Shown: positions 52,769 to 62,840 of the stretch, one piece after another
How positions within the stretch are numbered: the stretch's first letter is position 1
Layout of the letters: every line of letters begins with the position of its first letter
Source of the DNA: an uncultured Marinobacter sp.
GTDB taxonomy: Bacteria > Pseudomonadota > Gammaproteobacteria > Pseudomonadales > Oleiphilaceae
Direction of reading: 5' to 3'
NCBI RefSeq assembly: GCF_946886895.1
Contig: NZ_CAMPJO010000014.1
Location: 1-64,000 of the forward strand
DNA: 64,000 nucleotides
The notes under the pieces: model-generated
Told to the model about the DNA's origin: nothing
The model's input: the letters and a program-made list of their open reading frames with translations, nothing else
Database searches by the model: none
Made by a program: the position numbers and the translations under genes

Positions 52769-54667
52769 ATGTGCGGTTTGGCAGGTTTTTTTCGAGGGCC
52801 GGACATACCGGATCGTGACAATCATCGTGATTGGGTGTCGCGAATGGGCGATGCCATTGTGCACCGGGGGCCCGACGCCAGTGGTATCTTTCTCGACGAT
52901 GACATTGCGCTCGTGCATCAGCGTTTAAGTATTCTCGATCTCTCCGATGCCGGTAGCCAGCCGATGGTGTCGGGTTCTGGTCGGTTCGTCATCGTATTTA
53001 ATGGTGAAATCTATAATTTTCAGGCGCTGAAAGCAGAACTGGAGGGTCAGGGTGTTCGCTTCAGAACCCAGACTGATACGGAGGTTCTGCTGGAGCTCTA
53101 CGAGCGGCATGGCAAGGCGTGTCTTTCACGGCTGAACGGCATGTTTGCGTTTGCCATCTGGGATAAAGAAAAACGCTCTCTGTTCATTGCCCGGGACCGG
53201 TTGGGTAAGAAGCCGTTGTACTACTACCAGGTGGCCGGGCAGTTTATTTTCGGCTCGGAGATCAAGGCGCTCTTTGCCGTTCCAGTGATCAGACCTGCCT
53301 TAAGGCCGGATGCGATCAAGGATTTTTTCGCGTATCAGTACATCCCGGACCCGAAAACCATTTACGCCAATATCTATAAATTACCGCCCGGGCATTGGAT
53401 GGAAACCAGCGAGCAGGGCACTGAAATACAAAGGTACTGGAACCTTTCATTCCATCCCTTGCACAACCGTTCGCTGGAAGATATCGAAGCGGGGCTCTAC
53501 GAGCTCATCGATGATGCGGTTCGGATTCGTATGGTGAGTGATGTTCCGTTAGGCGCATTTCTCAGCGGAGGCGTAGACTCCAGTGCCGTTGTGGGGTTGA
53601 TGGCCGGGCATTCGCCAAAGCCGGTAACAACGTGCACCATTGGATTTGACGATGCCAGGTTTGATGAGGTCGATTACGCGGAAAAGGTCGCCCGGCAGTT
53701 TAAAACCGACCATCACGTGTTCACCGTTCGCGAGACTGTTTCAGACAATCTGGCAACCATCAGCCGGTTTTTTGATGAGCCGTTTGCCGATCCCTCGTTT
53801 GTGCCTACGTTTTTCGTGTCCCAGCTTGCCAGAAAGCAGGTGACGGTTGCTCTGGCCGGTGATGGCGGAGATGAGAATTTCGCCGGTTACACAAAGTACC
53901 GGACGGATTCGATTGAGAACCGAATCCGCGCGATGATTCCTGCTCCGCTGAGGCATTCGTTGCTCCCGGCATTGGCCAGTCTGGCTGGCCATATCCCGGG
54001 TACTCTCGGGCGAAAGGCCCAGACGCTTCTTGGTACCGTGGCGCTTGATCCTGATATGGCGTTCTTTACCAGCAATTGCTTTTTCCGGAGGTCTGTCTGG
54101 AACCGTGTGATAACGCCGGAATTTTCCCGTGAGACGAGTGATTACGAACCCGCTGAAATCACACGTCATTATTATCAGAGCGCACCGGCTGAGGACCATC
54201 TGTCACGACTGCTTTATACAGACATTAACACCTATTTGCCGGGTGACATTCTCGTCAAGGTTGACCGGATGAGTATGGCGAACTCGCTGGAGACCCGAGC
54301 CCCACTGCTTGACTACCGGGTCGTTGAATACGCGGCGGCGATTCCCGCAGCCCTGAAACTCAAGGGCGCGGAGAAGAAATTTGTTTTGAAAGATACCTTC
54401 TCACAACTACTTGATGACGAGATTCTTTACCGGAAAAAGATGGGGTTCTCAGTGCCACTGGCGCAGTGGCTGCGCTCGGAAATCCGTGAGCTTGTCGAGC
54501 CCCTGTTCGTTTCACCGAGCAGCGGACTGTCTCTCTGTTTCAGAATGGACGAAGTGGAGAAGCTGTGGCGAGCCCATTTGGCCGGTGATGACCGTTACAC
54601 CCAGGAGCTGTGGAGTATGGCGGTATTCGCGCTCTGGCACGAACACTACAAAGACCATATAAAATGA
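52769..54667 (+). CDS. Asparagine synthase-like amidotransferase of XrtA-type EPS loci
   Basis: 632 aa. It has an N-terminal glutaminase domain with nucleophile C2 (MCGLAGFF) and a C-terminal synthetase domain with the pyrophosphate loop SGGVDSS at 266-272. The ATP-binding VALAGDGGDENFAGYTKY (near 360) is intact, as are the KVDRMSMANSLETRAPLLDY features of AsnB. EPS-locus members are thought to amidate a sugar acid or peptide-like group on the polymer rather than make free asparagine. It has normal spacing in the operon and overlaps the next gene by four bases. Confidence 0.92.
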   Translation: MCGLAGFFRGPDIPDRDNHRDWVSRMGDAIVHRGPDASGIFLDDDIALVHQRLSILDLSDAGSQPMVSGSGRFVIVFNGEIYNFQALKAELEGQGVRFRTQTDTEVLLELYERHGKACLSRLNGMFAFAIWDKEKRSLFIARDRLGKKPLYYYQVAGQFIFGSEIKALFAVPVIRPALRPDAIKDFFAYQYIPDPKTIYANIYKLPPGHWMETSEQGTEIQRYWNLSFHPLHNRSLEDIEAGLYELIDDAVRIRMVSDVPLGAFLSGGVDSSAVVGLMAGHSPKPVTTCTIGFDDARFDEVDYAEKVARQFKTDHHVFTVRETVSDNLATISRFFDEPFADPSFVPTFFVSQLARKQVTVALAGDGGDENFAGYTKYRTDSIENRIRAMIPAPLRHSLLPALASLAGHIPGTLGRKAQTLLGTVALDPDMAFFTSNCFFRRSVWNRVITPEFSRETSDYEPAEITRHYYQSAPAEDHLSRLLYTDINTYLPGDILVKVDRMSMANSLETRAPLLDYRVVEYAAAIPAALKLKGAEKKFVLKDTFSQLLDDEILYRKKMGFSVPLAQWLRSEIRELVEPLFVSPSSGLSLCFRMDEVEKLWRAHLAGDDRYTQELWSMAVFALWHEHYKDHIK

Positions 54668-55785
54668 CCGAACGTCCGATTCACATTCTTCACGTTACGT
54701 TTAATATGGGCATCGGCGGGACCGAGCAGGTTATCAACCAACTGGTCACGAATACCCAGTCGGGGCAGGTGACCCATGAAATAACCTGTATCGACGGCTT
54801 TGTGGGTGAGATTGGGCAGCAGCTTCAGGCCCGGGGTATTCCAGTGTCGTGCATAAAGCGCCAACCCGGATTTGACCGCGAGCTGATCAGAAACCTCAGG
54901 GAGAAAATCCGGGTAAGCGGTGCCGATATTGTGCATTGCCACCAGTATACCCCGTACCTTTATGGCTGGCTGAGCGCACTGGGTCTGAACGCGAAGATCG
55001 TTTTCACTGAACACGGGCGATTCCACCCTGACCGATACCGGTATAAAGCTGTGCTGGTCAACCCGGTAATGGCGCTGCTTACCTCCTCGATTATTGCCAT
55101 CTCCGACGCGACACGGTCATCACTGGTGCGTTATGAGTTTATTCCCCGGTCAAAAATCCGGGTTATCTACAACGGCATCGCGCCACTGCGACGAGATGAA
55201 CCGGAAATCAAGAAAATCAGGGAGGAGTTGGGCATTCCCGATAAGGCGTTTGTTGTGGGAACCGTCTCACGCCTGGACAAAGTCAAAAATCAGGCGATGA
55301 TGCTAAGGGCGTTTGGCCAGTTTCTTTCACACGTTCCTGATGCCTTTTTGTTGATTGTTGGCGATGGCCCGGAGCGTTCTGAGCTGGAGCGTCAGGCAAG
55401 GGAGCAGGGCATTGAAATGTCCGTCTGTTTCACCGGATTCATTGCCAGGCCTGCGCAATATCTGGCGTTAATGGACATTTTTTTGCTTTCTTCCCATACG
55501 GAAGGAACCTCAATGACTCTGTTGGAAGCCATGAGCCTGGGCATTCCCTCGGTGGTGACTCGTGTGGGTGGCAACCCGGAAATCGTCATCGATAATGAAA
55601 CGGGCTATGTCGTCGAAAGCGATAATGACGGGGCGTTCTCGGCAGCGATGGTCAAGATGGCCAACAATAGATCAATCCGGGAAAGGTGCTCCCTTGCATC
55701 AGAGGAGCGATTCCATTCCCATTTCTCGATCACGAAAATGACGGAACAATACCTGGCGGTATATCGGCATTGCACGGATGGATAG
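54664..55785 (+). CDS. Family 4 glycosyltransferase, EPS-associated (TIGR03088-like)
   Basis: 373 aa. A GT-B transferase with start ILHVTFNMGIGGTEQVINQLVT, the DIVHCHQYTPYLYGWLSAL segment and the donor motif LSSHTEGTSMTLLEAMSLGIPSVVTRVGG. The FVVGTVSRLDKVKNQAMML motif is a UDP-sugar loop. It fits the PEP-CTERM/EpsH1-associated sugar transferases. The start is ATG 54664, in an ATGA overlap with the amidotransferase stop. A longer in-frame version from 54610 is not supported. Confidence 0.88.
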   Translation: MTERPIHILHVTFNMGIGGTEQVINQLVTNTQSGQVTHEITCIDGFVGEIGQQLQARGIPVSCIKRQPGFDRELIRNLREKIRVSGADIVHCHQYTPYLYGWLSALGLNAKIVFTEHGRFHPDRYRYKAVLVNPVMALLTSSIIAISDATRSSLVRYEFIPRSKIRVIYNGIAPLRRDEPEIKKIREELGIPDKAFVVGTVSRLDKVKNQAMMLRAFGQFLSHVPDAFLLIVGDGPERSELERQAREQGIEMSVCFTGFIARPAQYLALMDIFLLSSHTEGTSMTLLEAMSLGIPSVVTRVGGNPEIVIDNETGYVVESDNDGAFSAAMVKMANNRSIRERCSLASEERFHSHFSITKMTEQYLAVYRHCTDG

Positions 55786-57241
55786 CGAACCCATGTCAAA
55801 GGTCAGGCGCGCGCTCTTATTCTCTTTTCTGACTCGGTACGGCGGGATGCTGATCGGGCTGGTATCCGCCATGATCATCGCCAGGCTACTGACGCCTGAC
55901 CAGATCGGAACCTTCGCGATCGCCAGTGCCATTGTGATGGTGATCAGCGAGTTTCGGTTGCTGGGGGCTGGCATGTATCTTGTTCGCGAAAGCGAACTGA
56001 CAGACGAGAAAATACGTGCGGCCACAGGCCTGACAATGCTGATTTCGTGGGGAATGGGCATCGGAATCTGGTTCTCCGCCGGCCCCGTTGCCGACCTTTA
56101 CAATCTTCCACCAGTGGCAACGATTTTCCAGATCCTGTCAGTCAGTTTTTTCCTGGCGCCTCTCATCAGCATTCCGGCAGCCCTGTTCACCCGGGACTTC
56201 CGGTTCCGGGAACTGTTCCTGATACGTATTGGCACGTCGCTATCCAGTCTTGTGGCAACCCTTGTGTTGATCCACTTGGGGTATACCTACTACGCATTAG
56301 CCTGGGGCTACACGATCTCTGTCCTGGTAGAGTTCCTTATCATTCTGGTGTACAGGCCCAAAGGCATATGCTGGAGGCCGGCGTTTCGTAATCTCGGCCC
56401 GATTGCGAGTTTTGGCATCTACAGCTCCCTTGCCGGCTTTTTCCGGCGAGGTATGGTGACCGCCCCCGATATGATTATTGGAAAAATGGGAACAACCGCA
56501 CAGGTTGGCCTGTTCTCTCGCGGACTTGGCTTTATCGAATTCATGTCGCAGATACTGCTGATGGGCGTAAAACCCGTTGTTTTGCCCTTTTTATCCGATG
56601 TTCAGCGTTCGGGACGAGATGTGAATCAGGCGTATATCGGCGCAACGGTTTTACTAGGTGGGCTGGTGTGGCCCATTTTGGCCGTTGCCAGTGTTGTCAG
56701 TCTCCCGGTAATACGGCTGTTTTTTGGCAATCAGTGGGACGAGGCTGCCCCTTTTGCAACCCTGCTGGCCTATTGGGCCATGTTCCGCACGGTTCACTGG
56801 TTCTCGAGCGATCTTCTTGTCACACGAGGCAAAGAGCGGCTGATGGTGATAAAAGAAGGTGCAATGTTCGCCCTGTACTGCATCGGCATTGCAGCGGCAT
56901 ATCCCTTTGGCCTGATCTATGTGGCCGGCAGTTTTGCGGTGGTCGGATTTATCGATTTTCTGACAACGACAACCTTGTTGGCGCTTTTCCTGAACCTGGA
57001 GGTGTTGGCCTTCTTCCAGGCCTGGATAACGAATGCAGTAATCACCGTGCTCTGCTGGGGAGCCTCCTGGCTGATTTACGATGCTGGCAAACAGGCATTC
57101 GAGGGTAATCTCATTGCGTTTTCAGGTGTCGCCGGCCTATTGCCGCTAATCTGGCTGGGTTGTGTCTTCCTGCTGAAGCATCCATTGCGCCATGAAGTTA
57201 CTCATATCCTGAGGTGGTGCCGGCAAAAAGTGCGATCATGA
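55778..57241 (+). CDS. Wzx-type polysaccharide flippase
   Basis: 487 aa. A MOP/Wzx flippase with about 13-14 hydrophobic helices that moves the lipid-linked repeat unit across the inner membrane. The start has SKVRRALLFSFLTRYGGMLIGLV, with the MIIARLLTPDQIGTF motif of polysaccharide exporters. The middle helices include FRRGMVTAPDMIIGKMG. ATG 55778 overlaps the previous stop by eight bases; ATG 55793 is an alternative. It is the last gene of the compact EPS operon before a 142-base gap. Confidence 0.88.
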   Translation: MDSEPMSKVRRALLFSFLTRYGGMLIGLVSAMIIARLLTPDQIGTFAIASAIVMVISEFRLLGAGMYLVRESELTDEKIRAATGLTMLISWGMGIGIWFSAGPVADLYNLPPVATIFQILSVSFFLAPLISIPAALFTRDFRFRELFLIRIGTSLSSLVATLVLIHLGYTYYALAWGYTISVLVEFLIILVYRPKGICWRPAFRNLGPIASFGIYSSLAGFFRRGMVTAPDMIIGKMGTTAQVGLFSRGLGFIEFMSQILLMGVKPVVLPFLSDVQRSGRDVNQAYIGATVLLGGLVWPILAVASVVSLPVIRLFFGNQWDEAAPFATLLAYWAMFRTVHWFSSDLLVTRGKERLMVIKEGAMFALYCIGIAAAYPFGLIYVAGSFAVVGFIDFLTTTTLLALFLNLEVLAFFQAWITNAVITVLCWGASWLIYDAGKQAFEGNLIAFSGVAGLLPLIWLGCVFLLKHPLRHEVTHILRWCRQKVRS

Positions 57242-57383
57242 TCTGGTTATATCATGAGTCTCTGTCGCCGTTATTTTAATTGCCAATCGATACATGCCGA
57301 GCGTGGCGGGAATCGGATCGTCGGACGATACTGAACTCTGAGTAGTCACTTACCCCTCCCTTACTCAGGTTCTGGAGTCTGCC

Positions 57384-59396
57384 ATGTTACATGGAAAGAT
57401 TGTTCCGATGACCTTGTGTGTGCTTGCTCTCTCAGGGTGTCAGTCCTGGACTGTCAGGGATGTCGATTCCTTGCCTCCAACAGCGGCACTGCCAGAAACC
57501 AGCCAGCCGGGCTGGGCGGAACTCCGGTATTTTAATAATGTGTCCGGAAGCGGGGTTGATCAACTGACCAGTTTGTCGGGATTTCCTGACAACCCCGACG
57601 AAATCATCGAATTGAGCCGCCTGGAGGTTGCACCAAACCGAGCCGACAGCTATGGCAGCCTTGTTCGCGGCTATATTGAGCCCCCCGCGAATGGACTCTA
57701 CCGATTCTACGTCGCGGGGGACGACGAAACCCGGTTTTTGCTGAGCTCCGGGCAGGCGGCTTCGGAGGCGAAAGTCATTGCTTCGGTTCCGGGCTGGACA
57801 GGCCCCGGGGAGTATACAAAGTACAGCTCTCAGGCCTCCGCCTATATTGAGCTTGTTGCAGGTAAGCGGTACTACTTTGAGCTGCTACACAAGGAAGGCA
57901 CCGGGGGTGACAACTTCAGTGTTGCCTGGGAAGGCCCGGGTATGGCCCGGTCGGTCGTCAATTCGGCCTACCTTCATTCACCCGCACGTTCCAGCCAGCT
58001 CTATCCGGATAATGAAGATGCGATACTGGGGTTCTCCCAGGGTTACCGCGTCGGTTTTTTCGATGGCCGGAACAGCCTGCCGTTTAACGACGCGTACCCG
58101 CCGCTTGACGAGGATCAGGACGGACTCTACGACAACTGGGAAGTGCAGGCAGGACTCGACCCCTCGTCCGCGGCTGATGCGAAGGCCGACGCTGACGATG
58201 ATCTGCTGACCTCAACAGACGAGTATCAGCTTTGGACCAACCCATCCGCGGCGGACACGGATGGTGACACTATTCCTGACGGTGCTGAGTTTGCGTATGG
58301 CCTGAACCCGTCTGATCCTCTGGATGCCGAGAGGGATTCCGACGGTGACGGCTATTCCAATCTAAGGGAATACAATGAGGGCACCGATTTGACGAACGCA
58401 GAGGATAAACCCGTCGAGCTGGTGGAAATCCCATATACGCAAGGTTTGGTGGGCCAGTATTTCTCAGGCAGAAATTTTGAAACCTTTGTGTTCTCTCAAC
58501 TTGATCAGGAGGTCACCCGCAACTGGGGCGGTGGCTCGCCCGGCGGTGACATACCCAATGACCGGTTCACGGTTCGCTGGTACAGCATACTGATTCCTGC
58601 CTTCGATTCCGGGGAGCGGGTCTATGAATTCCGAGTTACCCGAGACGACGGCGCTCGTATGTACATTGGCGGCGATCTTGTCGTCGATGCCTGGACAGGG
58701 GTAAACAGTACAACCTATCGCGGCCAGAAAGCCGTGGCGGCTGGGCAGAGTTATCCTGTTAGCGTCGAATACAACGAGGGGTATGGTGGGGCAAGTCTGG
58801 TATTGCAGATTGTGGACACCAGTAACGGTCAGACAGTGAACCCGGCGGATGTATTTCGTGTGACGCCACTGGACGCCGGGGTGTCAGCGGATTCGGACGG
58901 CGATGCAATGCCCGATGTATGGGAAATGCGTAACGGAACCAATGCCTGGTCAGATGATGCTGCTTCTGTGTTGAACAGTCAGGGTGTCACCACCCTGAGC
59001 GCATACAACGACGGCGTGAACCCCTGGAACCTTTCAGAGCCGGCAATTTGGGAGGGTACTATTGTCGATAGTGATGGAGGATCATCCACTGCTGAACCCT
59101 CTGCGCCTGAGCCGGCCCCTGAACCTGAGCCACTGACCGTTGCAACCTTAACCTGGACAGCTCCGGGAACCCGGGTAGACGGTACCTCCATAGCTTTGAG
59201 CGAAATCAGTTCTTACAAAATCAACTATGGCCAGGACTCTGGTAACCTTGACCGGTCAGTATCTGTACCGAGTGATCGTACAAGCTACACATTTGAGGGC
59301 CTTGGTTCAGGTACCTGGTACTTTAATATCCAGACGGTTGACCAGAATGGCTTGTTGAGCCCGTTATCAAATACCGTTCAATTCCTCGTGAAATAA
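57384..59396 (+). CDS. Lipoprotein with PA14 domains, Ca-binding repeats and FN3 domain
   Basis: 670 aa. The signal peptide ends at the lipobox LSGC, followed by QSW, giving a lipid-anchored protein. Residues 45-200 and 350-500 look like PA14 lectin-type domains (for example GLYRFYVAGDDETRF and YEFRVTRDDGARMYIGGDLV). Between them are thrombospondin-type-3-like Asp repeats (DEDQDGLYDNWEVQAG, DTDGDTIPDGAEF, DSDGDGYSNLREY), which bind calcium in other proteins. A proline/glutamate linker (near 575) leads to a fibronectin III module at the C-terminus. It is likely surface-exposed and binds polysaccharide; the position directly after the EPS genes supports this. Confidence 0.8.
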   Translation: MLHGKIVPMTLCVLALSGCQSWTVRDVDSLPPTAALPETSQPGWAELRYFNNVSGSGVDQLTSLSGFPDNPDEIIELSRLEVAPNRADSYGSLVRGYIEPPANGLYRFYVAGDDETRFLLSSGQAASEAKVIASVPGWTGPGEYTKYSSQASAYIELVAGKRYYFELLHKEGTGGDNFSVAWEGPGMARSVVNSAYLHSPARSSQLYPDNEDAILGFSQGYRVGFFDGRNSLPFNDAYPPLDEDQDGLYDNWEVQAGLDPSSAADAKADADDDLLTSTDEYQLWTNPSAADTDGDTIPDGAEFAYGLNPSDPLDAERDSDGDGYSNLREYNEGTDLTNAEDKPVELVEIPYTQGLVGQYFSGRNFETFVFSQLDQEVTRNWGGGSPGGDIPNDRFTVRWYSILIPAFDSGERVYEFRVTRDDGARMYIGGDLVVDAWTGVNSTTYRGQKAVAAGQSYPVSVEYNEGYGGASLVLQIVDTSNGQTVNPADVFRVTPLDAGVSADSDGDAMPDVWEMRNGTNAWSDDAASVLNSQGVTTLSAYNDGVNPWNLSEPAIWEGTIVDSDGGSSTAEPSAPEPAPEPEPLTVATLTWTAPGTRVDGTSIALSEISSYKINYGQDSGNLDRSVSVPSDRTSYTFEGLGSGTWYFNIQTVDQNGLLSPLSNTVQFLVK

Positions 59397-59439
59397 GCTT
59401 TTCTGAGGCGCTCGCTTGCCGGGCAGGGCGCCTCGCGCA

Positions 59440-60849
59440 TCAACTGCTGATCGGGCGCGTTTCGGCGCACTGAACAATGCGTTTGGCTAATGCACTGGAT
59501 ATGTGTGAAACCGAGAACTCATCCCGGTTTTCATAGCCAGGAAATGATTTCGGATAATCCGCTTTGCCATAGGCAATCAGCAGCTCCGTGAGCTCAGCCT
59601 CCTGATCAAAGCTCACCAGATCGCCAAGCTGCTTGCTCAGAACAAGTTCACCGAGGGCGCCATCGGGAGAGGTAATATTCAGAATAGGCTTATTGATGGC
59701 CAGGTAATCATAAAGTTTTGACGGCACCTGGGTTCGGGTCCCAGGCTGCACGTTCACCACGATATCGGCCGAAGCCAAGGCTGACAGACACTCCTTATAG
59801 GGGCGGGCACGATCCAGGATGAGCGATCCGTTGCTAATGAGATCGGAAAACCTCTCGGTAATATCGTAGCCCAGGTTCACGTCACCGATTTGCCGGAACG
59901 TAATGCGCTTTCCAAGGCTGGTCAGTGCGGTATTGGCTTTGCGGATGGCTTCCAGCAACACTGCCGGGTCGCGGACGCCGTAAAGAAAGCCCGCATGACA
60001 CAGACGCAGAGTGCCGCCTTCGGTTGTTCGAGGTTCCGGCTCAATATCCTTGAAATCCGCCGGATCAAACCCATTGGGCATCACGAAAAACTTTGTGGCT
60101 GGAATATCCGGGTAGCGCTGGAGGAATTCGGACTGTAACGGATAAGTATTCAGGGAAACTGCACTGGCATGCCGGACGATGCGACGTTCGAGGCGAGCGC
60201 TCCAGTCATCAAGCAACTTGCCTTTGGACTGATGGAACGGGTTGTTCATCCACGGATCCCGAAAATCGACGATCAGTGGCTTTCCCGTCAATCGGCTGAT
60301 CACATAGCCGGAAACCAGCCCGGACCACGGGGAACCGGTAGCGAATATCACATTTATGTTGTGTTTACGTACCGTGCGAACGCCTCGGATGATCGCCGGT
60401 AAAATCCAGGGTCCGGCCTGGTCGGGGAAGTAGCAGAGGTCGTAGATAAAGTCCTTTACTCTTTGCAGGCCGGTTCGTGACTTTGCGTGTTCCGGCTCCG
60501 GACTGGTTCTGAGAACAGACTGCACCTTAGACAGATCCCCGTCTCCCGTTCTCGATGACACCGCATTCCGAAGCCGCCTTCGTAGCAGCAAAAGTAAACG
60601 GAATACATCCAGGCTACCCGCCCGGTGAATTATTTCTCCATTCGCCGGAAGCGAAACATGCCTCAGGGAATCCTGTTCTTCAGCGACTGAGGGCTTTGTT
60701 GTAAGAACGTGGCAACTGCCGTTGGCCAGATTCCTCACGAACTTAAGAGTTCGCATGCAACCCGGAACGCCGGTACTTTCAGTCGGCGGGTAAAAATACG
60801 CAATGAAAAGCGCGCTGTAACCGTTAAGATCTGCCTGTTTTTTGGACAT
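59440..60849 (-). CDS. Family 4-like glycosyltransferase
   Basis: About 469 aa. GT-B fold, with a start ALFIAYFYPPTESTGVPGCMRT resembling family 4 enzymes and the C-terminal donor part LRLCHAGFLYGVRDPAVLLEAIRK, then VPSKLYDYLAINKPILNITSPDG. The middle includes a basic stretch near 90-120. The start is uncertain: ATG 60849 follows AGGA very closely; TTG 60864 is possible. It is oriented against the rest of the EPS genes and shares the long AT-rich upstream region. A hairpin at 59405-59434 lies just after its stop. Confidence 0.8.
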   Translation of the reverse strand: MSKKQADLNGYSALFIAYFYPPTESTGVPGCMRTLKFVRNLANGSCHVLTTKPSVAEEQDSLRHVSLPANGEIIHRAGSLDVFRLLLLLRRRLRNAVSSRTGDGDLSKVQSVLRTSPEPEHAKSRTGLQRVKDFIYDLCYFPDQAGPWILPAIIRGVRTVRKHNINVIFATGSPWSGLVSGYVISRLTGKPLIVDFRDPWMNNPFHQSKGKLLDDWSARLERRIVRHASAVSLNTYPLQSEFLQRYPDIPATKFFVMPNGFDPADFKDIEPEPRTTEGGTLRLCHAGFLYGVRDPAVLLEAIRKANTALTSLGKRITFRQIGDVNLGYDITERFSDLISNGSLILDRARPYKECLSALASADIVVNVQPGTRTQVPSKLYDYLAINKPILNITSPDGALGELVLSKQLGDLVSFDQEAELTELLIAYGKADYPKSFPGYENRDEFSVSHISSALAKRIVQCAETRPISS

Positions 60850-61647
60850 CTTCCTACGCCACAATTGGTTGAATATGCAGAGGAATTCTATTTCCTCAAG
60901 CGGAGTTGAGTAGTCATGCCTTGCGGTATTGTCATGTTTTTGCTCCCAAGAACATGGGAGTATAGAACCGAAGTCAATTAGAGTCTGCTACCTAGCTCGA
61001 AGTGCGGTCTGAGGCAGAAGGTAACGCAACGACCTAACTGTTACAGTTCAAATTTTTGGATATGAACTCCAATTCTGTTGGATAAGTTTGGTTATTTATG
61101 AATATTACCAGACACCACTTGATAGATGTAAATCAGCGCGGCATTTTTAGGGCGTTGCTTCATTGCTAACAATTCGGTTCCTATGTATTGATGAAGTGAC
61201 CTTATGCTTAAGAACGACTTGCTTTGAGCGCTGTCGTGTAAGAGCAAACCTATCTAAAGCCTGACTGGCGGCGGTCTAAATTTATGCCAAACTTTACAGG
61301 ATAACTAATTGATGACTTTGAATATAGCCTTGAGGCTGTCATTGATAATTTGTTAATAAGCACTTGGAGGGATAAGGAGACAGGTCAAGTTGGAGAGTGA
61401 TCGATGGCTCTTACCTGAAGGCCTTGCCGGGGCTACGTTCGAAAAGAGAATTTATTTGAACTATCGCTCGGATAAAGCCGATAAATTGAGGTATATAGTG
61501 TTTGAAGGCCGCCACAATCCAAGCACTGATTGATGAAGATGCAAGATAACTCTGGGAATTACACCTGCAATTTTCTCTTGAAAGAGTGGTTAGATTAGAT
61601 TGGCAATGCGTAGTGCTGACATGAACTGCCTTATCAAAGGAAAGGTT
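60850..61647. other. AT-rich non-coding stretch
   Basis: About 800 bases without a convincing gene. Base composition drops sharply from the preceding genes. The only ORF of note is a 47-codon reading frame, TTG 61390 to 61533, preceded by AAGGAG; its sequence is not recognisable and it is not called. No tRNA, clear terminator, or insertion-sequence end was seen. It may be a leader or a decayed gene region at the edge of transferred DNA. Confidence 0.5.
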
Positions 61648-62796
61648 ATGAACCTACATCGCGGTATACTTATTCGGTTTGGTATCGTTTTAGCATTTTT
61701 TGTTCCAGTAGCAAATGCTGAGATAGTTTTTCAGGAAAAATTCGATGATTTGGCTGATTGGACCAGCACAATGTATTCTAGTGAGGCATATCAGGCCGTT
61801 TGGCTTGGTGATGTTCTTCCAGGTAGGTGGGATACCATCTACCAGGGCGGTTACTATGACCCTCCTTCTGGCCATGCTTCGTTGGAAATACTAGAAGGAA
61901 ATTCAGACAGGGCTAGAGGAGGGAGCGGGAAATCTTCGGTTAATTGGCGTGAACATCATATAAATCCGAATTTCACCAACGAGTGGAAGTCTAACTCTGC
62001 GTTGGGGATACATCTCGATAAATTTGGCGGTGGCTATAATCAAATATATGTCGAGTTTTGGGTTGCCTTCGATCCGAACTGGACCCACAGCACCGCATCA
62101 TCAAAAATATTCAGGGTATTTAGTTGGGATGAGACAGGTGACTTCTGGCAAGCTTTTAGTGGCGGTGCACAGGGGCCTCTTTTCCTTTGGGATTATTCGT
62201 TTAGTGAGAGTTATGGCGTCAGAAATAAGCTTAGTTTTCGAGGTGGTCCCCATGGGGAGAATTATCAGATGACTTCTGAGGATGTTGGTGACTTGCCGAG
62301 AGAGTTGATTGGTTTGGGGGATATGTCTGCGAACTTCACCTCCGACTTGCAAGGAGCTACATACGAAGGCGATGCGTCATTACTGGACAAACTAACAGGC
62401 TCTACGCTTCAGTCATCTGGCACCATCTCACATGAACAGATTTTTGGTCGCGGTGGTACTTGGACAAAAGTCGCCTTTTTTGTGAAGATGAATTCGGCTC
62501 CAGGGGTCCGTGATGGTGTATTCAAGCAATGGATTGATGATAATCTTATTATAGAGACAAATAAGGTTGAGTGGGTTGGTCAGAATCCTGAAAATAAAAT
62601 GGTCAAATGGAATGCTGTTGGTATTGGTGGAAATGACTATTGGGTGAATGGGGGCTATTCGAACAGTGACCAAAGAGAGGAGTGGTACGCAATTGATGAC
62701 GTAGTGATATCCACAGAAATTTTGGCATCAGATTCTGGTGATGGTGGAAATAGCTCTCCGCCTAGCCCTCCTCAATCAGTTACCATTGAGCAATGA
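61648..62796 (+). CDS. Secreted beta-jelly-roll-like protein, unknown function
   Basis: 382 aa. The signal peptide ends near VANA (residues 21-24). The mature protein is beta-rich with aromatic and glycine residues (for example GGGYNQIYVEFWVAFDPNW), like concanavalin/polysaccharide-lyase folds, but no catalytic set is certain. The end is a short Ser/Pro/Gly tail (GDGGNSSPPSPPQS), not a PEP-CTERM or sortase signal. AAGGAAAGG precedes ATG 61648; an upstream in-frame ATG at 61600 adds 16 residues with no signal. The codon use is AT-rich compared with the EPS operon, pointing to transfer. Confidence 0.75.
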   Translation: MNLHRGILIRFGIVLAFFVPVANAEIVFQEKFDDLADWTSTMYSSEAYQAVWLGDVLPGRWDTIYQGGYYDPPSGHASLEILEGNSDRARGGSGKSSVNWREHHINPNFTNEWKSNSALGIHLDKFGGGYNQIYVEFWVAFDPNWTHSTASSKIFRVFSWDETGDFWQAFSGGAQGPLFLWDYSFSESYGVRNKLSFRGGPHGENYQMTSEDVGDLPRELIGLGDMSANFTSDLQGATYEGDASLLDKLTGSTLQSSGTISHEQIFGRGGTWTKVAFFVKMNSAPGVRDGVFKQWIDDNLIIETNKVEWVGQNPENKMVKWNAVGIGGNDYWVNGGYSNSDQREEWYAIDDVVISTEILASDSGDGGNSSPPSPPQSVTIEQ

Positions 62797-62840
62797 ATTG
62801 TTATATCTAACTGACGCCTAATTTTGAAGGATCATAATTC

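Noticed and set aside
59405..59434. Strong terminator between the PA14 lipoprotein and the convergent glycosyltransferase
   Set aside because: GAGGCGC/GCGCCTC form a hairpin but there is no T-run on either strand; only a weak candidate.
61390..61533. 47-codon ORF in the AT-rich gap
   Set aside because: TTG start, no recognisable family; too short to support as a gene without homologues.
61648..62796. PEP-CTERM substrate
   Set aside because: The C-terminus is a short Ser/Pro tail with no PEP motif, helix and basic end.
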